A stretch of 64,000 nucleotides of DNA from Porites lutea. Its lineage: Eukaryota > Cnidaria > Anthozoa > Scleractinia > Poritidae. Made by a program: the position numbers and the translations under genes. The DNA is taken from NCBI RefSeq assembly GCF_958299795.1, contig NC_133210.1, positions 1,027,609 to 1,091,608 of the forward strand, given 5' to 3'. Positions 47,720-59,258 of this stretch are shown here, piece by piece. Positions within the stretch are counted from its first letter, which is position 1, and each line of letters begins with the position of its first letter. Under the pieces are notes generated by a model that did not search any database, was not told the origin of the DNA, and saw only the letters and a program-made list of their open reading frames with translations.

Positions 47720-50710
47720 TCTAGCTAAAAAAGTGAAATCGAAATTTTATCATTCCTTCAAAATGTTTGCCATCTGATGATATAATTGTCAGGGTGAGTG
47801 AAGTGACAACCTGTGCTGAAGTCATCTTTAGTTTCAAAGAGAGTTGTGTATCTTAAATTGGTGGTATGAATCAGGGGCGTAGCGTGAGACTTTGAAGGTG
47901 CGGCTCGCGGGGAAGAAAAGTTGTTGCGGCAAAGACAGCCCAATCTAGGGGGTTCTGAGGGCATGCTCCTCTAGAAATGTTTTTCCGCAGGACATTTTCA
48001 GCACATTAGTCCACATGTAATACGTAAGAAAATGCAGTAATTGGTTCTTTATTTCACTCATCTCTAGTGTTGTCGGTAAGGTACAGTGCTTACCGGAAAA
48101 AAAGGCCATTGACCCCTTCAGAATTATGGAATAATAAAAGGATAAGGAAATGTTAACAGAAAGACACTAAAATAGTGCGAAAAAATGTATCGGTCATCCC
48201 GATTTAATGACAAAAAAAAATGCCTTTTTTCGAAATTGGAAATTTTTTTTCTGTATTTCAGTTGTACATGTGCCACGGGAGTATATGTGTACATGGACGC
48301 TAAACTCTGCTTTTATTTATTTTCTTGCCGTAATTTCATTGACTGTGACCGGATGATGCTTCTGCTGTGACAACATCAAATGGCAGTGCCTTTTAAATAA
48401 ATTCCTTTTTAAAAAAGGTATGCGCGAACTGCTATGACAAAACACTACAGACAGGCACAGTCAGCGATGATGTTCTTTTAACATTAAGACCATTTTTTGT
48501 CTCTCTTTTCTTGCGTATTTCACAGCGAGGTGGACACCGTCTGTTATGCTGTACGATAAAACAGCTGACGGTGCCGCTGGATTCCCCGCAAATTGACGTC
48601 TGAGGAGCGACTGCAGAGATCAGTCCAGAATGATCAACTTTAATGCCAGATTACTCTTGTAAACCCATCATTTGTGCATAAATTGTTATCACGACATTCA
48701 ATAATTGTGATTTATTATATTTTCACTTCACCGTGTTTAATGCTAAACTGAAGATCACATCAGTCCTCTTGATTCATAAAATCGCATTATTAATCAAACA
48801 CTATCAATTAATCAATTGATCGATCGATCAACAGACAATTTAGTTAAAATTATTCCGTTTACTTCGAATTTGTATCGGTGGGCTTGCTTATATATATGTC
48901 GCGGAAGAGATGAAAGTCATAGGAATCATTCAAATGGATTAAAGGGAGGAGCTCTTTCCTATCTGTACGCAAAACCTCATTGGGAAATGCATCAAAAGTA
49001 TAATCTGTCACCATTGAAGTCTCGACGATTCGCGAACCAGTAGCGGAATAAATCCTCTGGTAGCCTCATGAAAGAACCTTGAGAAAATTCGGTTTTAGCG
49101 TATTGGTTAGTACATCTGTTGCAAAAGAAAATGCTTAAAAGCTTCAATTCTTAAGCTGTGGGAAACATGATCAGGACAGTTAATATAGCTAACTTGTACA
49201 ATGGTGATGGTCTAGGTAGCTTATGGTTGCACGACTCCAAGACACAGGCGGGGACCACATCCCAGTCTGAAATTCTGGAAATCGAATACACTGGCTCCAA
49301 TAAACAACACCAAAAATCCAACCAGTGAGGATAGATAGATAACTGCAGAGCCTTTTACTTAAAAGTAACTTTGATCGGAACAGCGTTTATGTGACAAATG
49401 TTCCGCGTTTTCATTCTCTAGAGTGCGTTTTCCTTCTGCTGATGCCCAATAACCCGTGTGGGTACCGTGCAAAAAGTTCATTGACAAGTTCGTGATTCGA
49501 GGATATTTCCACTTCCGGAGACCCCGACGGGAAAATGCAAGATGCTCTGATCGCCAATAATTCGAGAATCAGCTGAATTTTGCGTAGACCCTAAATTTGT
49601 CAAGAGGACATTTCCGCACGGTTTCAAGACATTTCAGCAGCTGCATTTACATCATTAATTACATAAAAGTTCAGTTAAGGATTGGGAGCTAATTACACTC
49701 TCATCGGTAAGAAATTAAAGTGTTCATACCGTCAAGAACGCGTGAAGATGTCAGTGAAGGAAAATCTTAGACGCTCTTCCACAGGGTGAACCAGCAATGT
49801 AGTAAACACGGAAGTGTTAGCGGAAGTGATTAGCAAAGTGAAAGAGTAACTAGAAACCTCAGGTCGAGGTTAGAGTTCGTTAGGCTCTGACCGGCTAAGA
49901 GAAACAATATTTGTATAATTTTTCAGATCATACGAAAGCCCAGTTTTAAGAAGTTATCTTCCGTTGAATTATATTTTTGCTGTCCTTGCTGTTTTTAAGT
50001 TTTTAAAAAAATTTTTCTCAATATTCTTCAGCTTTACAAAAATAATTGAGCTAGCGCAGGAACGTAACCTTGTTCCCAGGACTTCTCCTTTGCAGTGCCT
50101 TTTGCTGACGATAGCCTGTGTTATTGATGTTATGTTATAGGATATCGAAACAGGCGTCTTCCAAATTTAGTCAACGCCAGCTGGTTCAACCTCGTCCCAA
50201 GAAAATGTAAGGGGGCCGGGAAAAGATCGGGTGAAGTCAGATTGGACATCTTATCAGGCCTACATAACGCATCATTCTCTAAACGTAATGAAACCGGAAA
50301 ATTGTTGCAAAAGACCTGGGACCAGGGGAAAGACAGAACTGTAGAACGCCAATTACGAGAGAGCATATACCAGAGAGTTAAACACTGATCTGCAGTGATT
50401 AGGGTTGAGCACTGATCTGAAAGTGGTTGGCTTTCAAATATTGTAATGGGATACGGCATAAGAACATATATATTTCAAAACTACTAGATTTGGCAGCCAG
50501 TCCTTGACGGTGTAGGTTTATATGATGAAAATGACTCGGGTTGACAAAGCATCACAGTTCTGTTTGATTCCTGTTTATATTCTTCATGTAATTTTATTGA
50601 TAGAAACAATCTGCATGGTTTAAGCTACAATAGCCTGCATAGCAGTCGCTTTATGAGCCAAACGAGGCGAACGCGGCATTTTGCGCTAAGTACGAAACGA
50701 GTGCGAAGCG
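47720..50710. other. Repeat-rich rest of unit 2, no gene supported
   Basis: The counterpart of 40.6-44.2 kb without the LINE-like insertion. Many small indels relative to unit 1, none preserving a long frame. No coding region supported. Confidence 0.4.
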
Positions 50711-50760
50711 CGAGACGAGGGGAGGAGAAAAATAACTATTTTTCTTCTCCCCTCGTCTCG
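50711..50760. repeat. Junction hairpin, units 2/3
   Basis: The same inverted repeat as at 44249, here with arms CGAGACGAGGGGAGGAGAAA and TTCTTCTCCCCTCGTCTCG. Confidence 0.8.
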
Positions 50761-51027
50761 CGGGAAGGGCGAGGAGAAACGATATTGCTAGGTGCTTTAT
50801 GCTAGAGAAACCAGCTTAAGCTCCCGCTTGTGTGTGCGGGCTTCCGTGGCTCATGTGCGCCTACCTGCTCATGCTGCCGTTTCTAATACTGGGGGGTGTA
50901 ACTGTGAATATCGCATATTGATTATTTGGTAACTTTTTTTGTTAGTTAATAAGTTTTAGATGTAGTATAAGTATATGTAATCAGTAAACATTTCCTTGAC
51001 GTATCCCTTGTTTCTATCATCCTCAAG

Positions 51028-51237
51028 GCTGTCACACCAAAAGAAGGAAGAGAAATGAAGAAGAAAAGCAGTAGCCACACTTCCTCACCCACGGATTCCA
51101 AGCGGAAGAAGTCACGCAGTCGTTCCAAATCACCTTCATCCAAAAAACGTAGTCGTCGTTCTCGGTCGGACAGCCGCTCGAATTCACGGTCACCCTCACA
51201 GAGTAGATCACGGTCGCTATTGGCAACGTCACTTACG
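51028..51237 (+). pseudogene. Duplicated U2SURP exon 23'' (unit 3)
   Basis: Exactly 210 bases with acceptor TCATCCTCAAG and donor ACG|GTATTC, open throughout (AVTPKEGREMKKKSSSHTSS...). No exon 24 copy follows. The neighbouring exons needed for a gene are missing, so a gene fragment. Confidence 0.75.
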
Positions 51238-51382
51238 GTATTCTAGCTGAAAATTGTTTATCTTTTCGTGCGTTTTGAAAACTTGTTAGCCGAACAGTTT
51301 TTCAAATTTTATTTTGTTGTTTGTAGCTTTTGATATACTACTTCGGAGACATCTATTTTTTACATGAAGCTGTAAAGACACC

Positions 51383-51775
51383 AGCCTGAGAAAACAGCCG
51401 ACATTTTGCGATGCTGCCACTGGTTTCCACGCCAAATGACGTCTGAGAAACGAGCGTAGAAATGACGTCATAAAATGTACTCAAGTGATAAGAGTGTGGA
51501 CCATGCAAAATTGTGGTCGATTTGTTTCTTACAATAACATTTGTTGTTGTTGTTGTTGTTGTTGTTTTTTTTTACGAGAAACCAAAAACAAAATAACCAG
51601 CACTGCACGACATGTTACGTCATTTCCATGGTCTACACTTTCATAGACCATAGCTATGGACCAATCAGCGCGCGAAGATTCGCTCAGTTACTGTAAAAAT
51701 TATCTCTCTGGGTGGGGTGACCTGCTCCATCTTAGCTCACCTACCTGAGGTCCCCACCTTCATCTAAACGGGCCC
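51383..51775. repeat. Repeat patch plus right part of the TIR element (unit 3)
   Basis: Starts with CAGCCTGAGAAAACAGCCGA and runs through CCACTGGTTTCCACGCCAAA to GACGTCTGAGAAACGAGCG. It then continues in the right half of the TIR element, ending ACGGGCCC before TTAA. The left terminus of that element is lost, so the deletion that removed exon 24 ended inside it. The same structure is seen in unit 4 (59259-59630). Confidence 0.6.
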
Positions 51776-52403
51776 TTAAAGAATCTAAAAACTAAGTGTT
51801 ATTTCAGGAAAATATTATTAAATCCCTCTGGTTTTAAATCATCTTTACGTATTCATGCATGACTTGAAGAATATGTCATCCAACAAATCATTATAGGCAT
51901 ATATTTGTTCTGGTTTGTCTTGCTTTTGTTGGTCAAAAACTGTATTTTAATTCACTTTCTCCTGGCAATCAATAACAAACAATACCGTATTTGCAATGGC
52001 AGCCGGTGTTAAACCCAGTGAAATGCATTGCAGTGTGCATAGTAACATGGTTTACACAATCGCAGACGAAGTTCCATTCTTTTGCATTCTCCTGACTCAA
52101 TGCTCTTCTGTGCATGACTCGCAGAGTCTGAAGCGTAAGTACTGAGATCGAGAATCAGCTAATGACTGCGTCTGTTCATGTTGATTATGCCCATGTTTGC
52201 GCCGCCGAACGGTTACATCCTGTTTATGAAAGGGGCAGTGTCTCCAGGAAGTGTTTGTTGTCGACGAATTTCACAAGTAGTGGTCGGGGTTCGATTTAAT
52301 ACAACGTTTAATTTACAATTTTGATTTCGACATTGCTGATCCTAGCAGTACCCAGGACGCATGTCATACATCAACCTTGTATATGGCCTAGCTCGCCACG
52401 AGA

Positions 52404-52475
52404 CCTTCATAGCTCAGTGGTTAGAGCATCCGACCGGTGTACGGAAGGTCATAGGTTCAATTCCTGTCGGGGACT
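52404..52475 (+). repeat. tRNA-Thr-like SINE head, unit 3
   Basis: CCTTCATAGCTCAGTGGTTA at the 5' side and TAGGTTCAATTCCTGTCGGG at the B-box side give tRNA-like A and B boxes. The anticodon position would read GGT, but the acceptor ends do not pair and position 33 is C, so it is not a functional tRNA. A T-rich body follows. A copy sits at the same place in unit 4. Confidence 0.6.
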
Positions 52476-53159
52476 CAGATTTTTTCTTTGTGCCATGCTC
52501 ATGACATGTTGATTTCTTCACCGAGCTTAAAATTTACCTTTATTTTTTATTTACCTTTTTTTTTATTTATTAAGTGTAGCTATTGCTTTAAAACTCCAAA
52601 GCAATGGCTACTTTTGCTAATTACAGTTGTTAAAGTGTTATTAATTTTACCCCAATCACTACTTGTGGCCTTCCCTCCATAACAAGCACTTCCTGGTCCA
52701 GACATCTACGCCTTGCATCTAATCCCTGTTGTCATTCAAAACATTCATCCACATTTTAGATTTACCGCACACTTTAAAGGACAACACAGCCCTATGTTTC
52801 AATGAGCTTGTAATGAAACAAGTAGCAAAAAACTTCTACCCTTTTGTTCGTTATTCTATATTTCATCGCTAAGAGCTAGATCATTATAAGTTATTGTGAC
52901 GTCGACAAGAACTCAAGCTAAATTTACCAGCAAAGTACGATTTCGTAAAAGTGATAAAATTGGCTTTTTATTGTAGCTAGAGCAATTTCTCTTAAGTCGG
53001 TATTTTTCTTCTATTTTATTGTACCCATTTCAGAGTAAAAGCCACATATATAAATTTTATTGTTTAAAAAATGAAGCTTCTCTTTTTTGATCGAATTTAC
53101 CCGTAAAGGTTTCATTCCATTAACCCCAAGTACTGCATTGACAACAACAGTGGTATTTG

Positions 53160-53440
53160 AACAAGAGGAAGAAGATACTTTTATTTAGCTAGGGTAACTC
53201 CTACAGTTACAAAAACTCATATCCTTAGAGGCCCTAGATAAAAAAGAAATATAAAACATGTTAAAAATACTTAAAACTAGTCCTAACTAAGCTAATAGAA
53301 AAATATCCTAAAAAAAAAGGATAAAAATTATCACAAACTACTAATAAAAACTACAAATTACGATTAAAAACTTCACATCCATGATATAGTTAATAGGTAA
53401 TAGCATATGGTATAGGTAATAGCATGATTAAGTAATAGGT
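53160..53440 (-). mobile_element. LINE-like 3' end, unit 3
   Basis: On the minus strand it ends CCCTAGCTAAATAAAAGTAT followed by a CTTCTTCCTCTTG tail, i.e. an AATAAA close to a reiterated tail. Shared with unit 4 at 61009-61285, absent from units 1 and 2. The upstream part is AT-rich and non-coding. Confidence 0.45.
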
Positions 53441-53443
53441 AAT

Positions 53444-53560
53444 AGCATGATTTATAGTGATATTTGGCATAAATGCCACGAGTGATATTTCGAAATTGTT
53501 TTCGACAATTTTGAAATATCACGAGTGGTATTTATGCCAAGTATCACGTACAAATCATGC
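53444..53560. repeat. Near-perfect hairpin element, unit 3
   Basis: The arms (TGATATTTGGCATAAATGCC, ACGAGTGATATTTCGAAATT and their complement) are about 50 bases each with a loop of about 5 bases (TTTCG). The following 100 bases are bounded by TTTATACTACTAC and GTAGTAGTATAAC, a second inverted pair, suggesting a composite MITE (about 53444-53668). The unit 4 copy is at 61289-61405. Confidence 0.7.
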
Positions 53561-53776
53561 AATTATTTGTTTATACTACTACCCGCAAAAGGTTTGTAAT
53601 TTTCACATGTAGCACCATTGCTCTAAGCCAATCAAATTGCAGTAATTTTTCATGTAGTAGTATAACATTTGAAATTATGTCCACAATGAAGTTAGGTATG
53701 AATTATGATAGCGTGACTTAACATTTAGTCTACTTTGAGTCACTAAGGACTTGCACACGAAACTTCTTTTAAAAAG

Positions 53777-54325
53777 TTACAAAATACTGCAACAACAGCC
53801 TTCAGAGGTAGCGCGTGGGCTGGACGGAGGTGGGGCTCTACGCGGAGTGGGTGCTCTTCCCGGCAGCCCTCGCGCCATCCTTTGCAGTCGATCTTGGAAC
53901 GACATGATGGGTGTAAGGTAGTTGTTTTCCATCCACGATCTCTGAAAGAACATTATTTTGCCAACTCTCTTCCTTTCTCCCCCAATGACGATGTTATCTG
54001 CAACTGCCAGCATATGCGACACTGCACTCAGCTCCAAGAATTGGTTAGTACGTCCCCCACAGTCTTCACTCGGGAAAAACACCTTGCCTATCAGCTCATC
54101 TGGGCTGAAGAGTATTACAAACGCCAACAGAGCGTCGGTTTCTTGATCGCTCAGCAAATAGTAACTCTGGTAGTTCCTTAACCTGCTCAAAGCATGATTG
54201 TCTAGCTGAATAACCGTGGCCACACAGTTGAGGTAGTACATCAGTTTGGCTTTTGGATTCTGTGGTACCGAAACGCTTCGTGAAATATCTCTTATTCCGA
54301 CCCTTTCTCCGACAAATGCTGCCAT
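53777..54325 (-). CDS. CaaX-box orphan protein, unit 3 copy (intact, 182 aa)
   Basis: ATG at 54325 after the acceptor TCTTTTTTTCAG|ACTGTAG. Differs from the unit 2 copy mainly near the N-terminus (RVGIRDISRSVSV) and in the tail, which ends ATSEGCCCSIL: the CaaX Cys is preceded by two more Cys, possible palmitoylation sites. The core is kept (SPDELIGKVFFPSEDCGG, RVGKIMFFQRSWMENNYLTP). The reading frame stays open while flanking non-coding DNA has gained and lost many bases, suggesting selection. Family not recognised. Confidence 0.72.
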   Translation of the reverse strand: MAAFVGERVGIRDISRSVSVPQNPKAKLMYYLNCVATVIQLDNHALSRLRNYQSYYLLSDQETDALLAFVILFSPDELIGKVFFPSEDCGGRTNQFLELSAVSHMLAVADNIVIGGERKRVGKIMFFQRSWMENNYLTPIMSFQDRLQRMARGLPGRAPTPRRAPPPSSPRATSEGCCCSIL

Positions 54326-54594
54326 TTTCCGACGCAATTTGATCAACTACAGTCTGAAAAAAAGAGATAATTTGTTGTTCAGTTTTAGTTAAAAAAGTGA
54401 AATACAAATTTATTATTCAGTAAAAATGTTTGTCAGGATATATAATTGTGAGGATGTGTGAAGTGACAACTTGTGCCGAAGTCATCTTTAGATTCAAAGA
54501 AAATTGTACAGTCTGAAGCGTGAGACTTGTATACGCCGCGGGGAAGAAAAGTTGTTGCGCCGAAAAAAGCCCAATTCGGCTAGGGGGATCTGCT

Positions 54595-55715
54595 CAGGGC
54601 AATTAATTTTATTGCTTCATAAAAGAAAAGAGCCTTTGCTTAGGCACTAGTTACAAAACTAAAGATGTCTTCAATACGGTCAAGTTACTATTATTACTGT
54701 GACATGCATGCATGAGATGTAGAATCACACAGTTTGCACGTGAACGTGTCGGACTTTGCCCCTTTCGTGGTTCGTGCGTGAGGCAATTCGAGTTATCACA
54801 TAGTAATCTAGTAAACAGGGGGCCTAGTTGTTCGAAGGCCTTTTAGCCCCTTAACCCGGGTTTCTCTTTCTTGTGTTCAAAAGCATTTTCTCGGATAATT
54901 TTTTTCTGTTATATTTAGAGCTTTCAATCATCAACTTGTAGACAAAAACAATTGAAACTGAAATTCTTTTTAAGCTTTCAAATCTGAATTCAAATCTGGC
55001 ACTAACCCTGGGTTATCTTAACCCGGCTTTGAACAATTCAGCCCAGGATTACCTGTTTATAAAATAACTCATGCACACAATTAGCAATTGAAGGTGTTGG
55101 ACTTTGGCCCTTTTACAATTCGTACGTAAAAAAAACGTAAATTGTTTACTAGAAAATTTTCTCAAACGATTTTAAGAAATCACCTCGGCTTTAAAACATC
55201 AGCAATTAAATTATGCTTCATGTAACGTCAAAGTTGATAGCCTAACATTATTAAATTCCAAGAAAATCATCAATTGAAACTGCAGAAATATATTTCTACT
55301 GATATCATGTTATTCCTCTCAATAAAACAATATCTAATTAGTGTCTTCTACCTTCTTCCAATTGTATTCCCTAACACAACTGTTTCTACTTAAAGCCTGG
55401 TTTCCATATGATCGCTGCGATCGCTGCGATCACACGTTTGCCTACTCGTCAAGATGGCGTCGAAAACCGTGCCAAGGTCTATAGCCTCAAGGTCACTTAA
55501 AATAAATCCTTATGAAAATGACAAAAATCTCTGGAAATGTTTTGTTTCTTGGCATAAAGGAAGCCGGTTTGCCACTGTATAGAAAACGGCATCTGTTATA
55601 TTGGTTAAACACATTTCTGCTTTTGTTATTTGTGTAGATGTGGTTGAGGCACGTTTGTGCATAGATGTGGTGAGGCACGTTTGTGTACGTAGATTTTGTG
55701 AGGCACTTGTGTAGA
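54595..55715. other. Segment shared by units 3 and 4 only
   Basis: About 1.1 kb replacing a short junction in units 1 and 2. Contains two diverged direct copies of a short motif (CACACAGTTTGCACGTGAAC... at about 54727 and CACACAATTAGCAATTGAAG... at about 55074) and, near 55411, a palindromic run of ATCGCTGCG repeats. No coding region recognised. The unit 4 copy covers about 62475-63040 with a deletion. Confidence 0.45.
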
Positions 55716-58601
55716 TGTGCTCCCCCAGAAAATTTTTTTAATTTAGGGTCTCGGAAATGCCATTTCCAGCGTTTTCCGCTGGATTTTCAGCACATTAGTC
55801 TACATGTAATACGTAGGAAAATGCAGTAGTTGGTTCTTTATTTCACTCTTCTCTAGTGTTGTCGGTAAGGTACAGTGCTTACCGGAAAAAAAGTCCATTG
55901 ACCCCTTCAGAATTATAGAATAATAAAAGGATAAGACACCAAAATAGCGCGAAAAATGTACCAATCATTCCGATTTAATGATAAAAAGAATGCTTTTTTC
56001 CGAAAATGGAAATTTTGTTTTCTTTATTTTAGCTGTACATGAACGCACGGGCGTATGTGCGTACCAGGGCGGATATCCGCCCTGGTACGTACATGGACGC
56101 TACGCTCCTGAATTCTGCTTTTATTTATTTTCTTGGTCTTGATTTATTCTGAGAGCGGTTAGCCGTGATTTCATTGACTGTGACAACTTCAAATGGCAGT
56201 GCCTTTTAAATGAATCTCTAATTGGTTTGCGCGAACTGCTAAGACAAAACGCTACATACAGGTGCAGTCAACGATGATGAGTCCATTGACGTAAAGACAA
56301 TTTTTTGTCTCTCTTTGTTCGCGTATTTCACAGCGAGGTGCAGGGGCGGATCCAGGATTTTTCTTAGGAGGGGGTGTCGGCCACTAACTGACCGATGACA
56401 TAAAAAATTTTATATTAAAAGCGAATACGAAGAAGAGGGCTTTTGACTAGGAAATAACATAATGTGAACTGCTGAGAATACATATCAAACGATACAGCAG
56501 ATTTTGTATGACTGTGAAGCGACTGCACAGTGTTAATTAGAAAGTATTAGGTCATCCGGGGGGGATGCGCATCCCCTGTACCCTCCCCCTAGATCCGCCC
56601 CTAAGGTGGACACTGTTTGTTATGCCAACTTTACGATAAAACAGCTGACGGCGCCGCTGGATTCCCCGCGAATTGACGTCTGAGGAGCAACTGCAGAGAT
56701 CAGTCCAGAATGATGAACTTTAATGACAGATTACTCTTGTAAACGCATCATTTCTGCATAAATTCTTATCACGAGATTCAATAATTGTAATTTATTGTAG
56801 TTTCACGTCACCGCGTTTAATGCCAAACTGAAGATCACATCAGTCTTTTGCCCTTCAAATCTGTTGATCGATCAATCAACAGATAATTTAGTCAAAATTA
56901 TTCAGTTTTCTTCGAATTTGTATGGGCGGGCTTGCTTATATATGTTGGGGGAGAGATGGAAATCATAGGAATCCGATTCAAATGGATTAAAGGGAGGAGC
57001 TGTTTCATATCTGTACGCAAAACCTTATTGGGAAATGCATCTAAAGTATAATCTGTCACCATTGAAGTCTCGACGATTCGCGAACCAGTAGCGGAATAAA
57101 TCCTCTGGTAGTCTCTTAAAAGAGACAAAACACTTACTCAACCTTGAGAAAATTCTGTTTTAGCATATTGATTAATACATCTGTTGCATTTATACGGTGT
57201 TTTAAAAAGCAAACAGCAACAAAAAAAAGCTTAAAAGCTTCAATTCTTAAGGTGCGGAGGAAACATGATCAGGAAAGTCAATATAGCTACTTTCCGTGTA
57301 CTTTGTGCAACGGTGATGGTCGAGGTAGCTAATGGCTGCACGACTCCAAGACACAGGCGGGGACCACATCCCAGTCTGAAAAATCCGGCAATCAAATACA
57401 CTGGCTCCAATAAGCAACACCAAAAATCCAAACAGTGAGGATAGATAGATAACTGCAGAGCCTTAAGTAGCTTTGATCGGAACAGCGTTCATGTGACAAA
57501 TGTTGCGCGTTTTCATTCTCTGGAGTGCGTTTTCCTTCGGCTGATGCCCAATAACCCGCTTGGGCACTGTGACCTGAATTAAGGCTTATTTATCGACCTT
57601 AGAAAAAAGTTCATTGACAAGTTCGTGATTCGAGGATATTTTCACTTCCGGAGACCCCGACAGGAAAAAGCAAAATGATCTGATCGCCAATAATTCGAGA
57701 ATCGGCTGAATTTTGCATAGACCCCGCTTTGTCAAGAGGACATTTCCGCACGGTTTCAAGACATTTCAGCCACATTTACATCATTAATTACATAAAAGTT
57801 CAGTTAAGGACTGAGAGCTAATTACAATCTCATCGGTAAGAAATTAAAGTGTTCATACCGGTCAAGAACGCGTGAAGATGTCAGTGAAGGAAAATCTTAG
57901 ACGCTCTTCAACAGAGTGAACCAGCAATATTCTAAACACGGAAGTTTTAACGGAAGTGATCAGCAAAGTGAAAGAGCAATGAACTAGAAAACCTCAGGTC
58001 GAAGTTAGAGAGGCTCTGACCGGCTAAGAGAAACACCTTCCTCGATATGCATAATTATTCAGACCATACGAAAGCCCAGTTTTAAGAAGTTATCTTCCGT
58101 TGAGTTGTATTTTTGCTGTCCTTGCTGTTTTAAAGCTTTTTAAACATTTTTCTCAATTTTCTTCAGCTCTACAAATATAATTGAGATAATGCAGGGACGT
58201 AACCTCGTTCCCAGGACTTCTCGTTTGCTTTGCCTTTTGCTGATAGTATGAGAGAACATACAAGAGAGTTTTAAAACACTGATCTGCAGTGATTAGGGTT
58301 GAGCACTGATCTGAAAATGGTTGGCTGATAAATATTGTAATGGGATACGGCATAAGAACAAATATATTTCAAAAACTATTAGATTTGGCAGCTAGTCCTC
58401 GACGGTGTAGGTTTATGTGAAGCAAATGACTCGGGTTGACAAAGCATCACAGTTCTGTTTGATTCCTGTTTATATTCTTCTTGTAATTTTATTGATAGAA
58501 ATAATCTGGTTTATGCTACAATAGGCTGCATAGCAGTCGCTTTATGAGCCAAACGAGGCGAACGCGGCATTTTGCGCTGAGTACGAAACGAGTGCGAAGT
58601 G
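55716..58601. other. Repeat-rich rest of unit 3, no gene supported
   Basis: The counterpart of 40.9-44.2 kb and 47.9-50.7 kb, interrupted by the 263-bp TIR element. Short open frames differ between units; nothing coding is supported. Confidence 0.4.
56341..56603. mobile_element. TIR element CAGGGGCGGATCC, unit 3 only
   Basis: Starts CAGGGGCGGATCCAGGATTT and ends CTAGATCCGCCCCTA, an imperfect terminal inverted repeat, flanked by AGGTG on both sides. Units 1 and 2 have the uninterrupted site (GCGAGGTGGACACC at about 41468 and 48525). 263 bp, non-coding. The termini resemble hAT-type MITEs, but a 5-base duplication is short for that family, so the superfamily is left open. Confidence 0.75.
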
Positions 58602-58651
58602 CGAGACGAGGGGAGGAGAAAAATAACTATTTTTCTTCTCCCCTCGTCTCG
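58602..58651. repeat. Junction hairpin, units 3/4
   Basis: The third copy of the inverted repeat (CGAGACGAGGGGAGGAGAAA / TTCTTCTCCCCTCGTCTCG). Confidence 0.8.
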
Positions 58652-58906
58652 CGGGAAGGGCGAGGAGAAACGATATTGTTAGGTGCTTTATGCTAGAGAA
58701 ACCAGGTTAAGCTCCCGCTCGTGTGTGCGGGCTTCCGTGGCTCATGTGCGCCTACCTGCTCATGCTGCCGTTTCTAATACTGTGTAACTGCGAATATCGG
58801 ACGCTTGATTATTTGGTAACTTTTTTTGTTAGTTTTAGATGTAGTATAAGTATATGTAATCGGTAAACATTTCCTTGACGTATCCCTTGTTTCTATCATG
58901 CTCAAG

Positions 58907-59116
58907 ACTGTTACACCAAAAGAAGGAAGAGAAAAGAAGAAGAAAAGCAGTAGCCACACTTCCTCACCCACGGATTCCAAGCGGAAGAAGTCACGCAGTC
59001 GTTCCAAATCACCTTCATCCAAAAAACGTAGTCGCTGTTCTCGGTCGGAAAGCCGCTCGAATTCACGGTCACCCTCACGGAGTAGATCAAGGTCGCTATT
59101 GGCAACGTCACTTACG
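58907..59116 (+). pseudogene. Duplicated U2SURP exon 23''' (unit 4)
   Basis: 210 bases with acceptor TCATGCTCAAG and donor ACG|GTATTC, open in the RS frame (TVTPKEGREKKKKSSSHTSS...). No exon 24 copy follows; a gene fragment. Confidence 0.75.
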
Positions 59117-59258
59117 GTATTCTAGCTGAAAATTGTTTATCTTTTTGTGCGTTTTGAAAACTTGTTAGCCTAACAGTTTTCAAAGTTTATTTTTGTTGTT
59201 TGTAGCTTTTGATATACTACTTGGGAGACATCTATTTTTTACCTGAAGCTGTAAAGAC

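Larger units (their letters stand above)
44249..50710 (+). repeat. Tandem segmental duplication, unit 2
   Basis: Runs from the junction hairpin to the next one. Carries U2SURP exon 23' and 24' copies, the 3' UTR copy with poly(A) signal, the TIR element and an intact CaaX gene. It lacks the two insertions specific to unit 1. By shared structure it is closest to unit 1. Confidence 0.85.
50711..58601 (+). repeat. Tandem segmental duplication, unit 3
   Basis: U2SURP exon 23'' only; the region holding exon 24 and most of its 3' UTR is deleted and joined to a repeat patch (51383-51460). Extra segments shared only with unit 4: a piece of about 700 bp with a tRNA-like head (about 51866-52560), a LINE-like tail plus hairpin element (53160-53660) and about 1.1 kb near 54.6-55.7 kb. 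A unit-specific TIR element lies at 56341-56603. Confidence 0.82.

Noticed and set aside
57392-57589. Minus-strand frame with a hydrophobic stretch (LCSYLSILTVWIFGVAYW) in unit 3
   Set aside because: It looks like a membrane segment, but the unit 1 and unit 2 counterparts end early or are interrupted, it has no ATG, and no adjoining exons could be chained. Probably chance.
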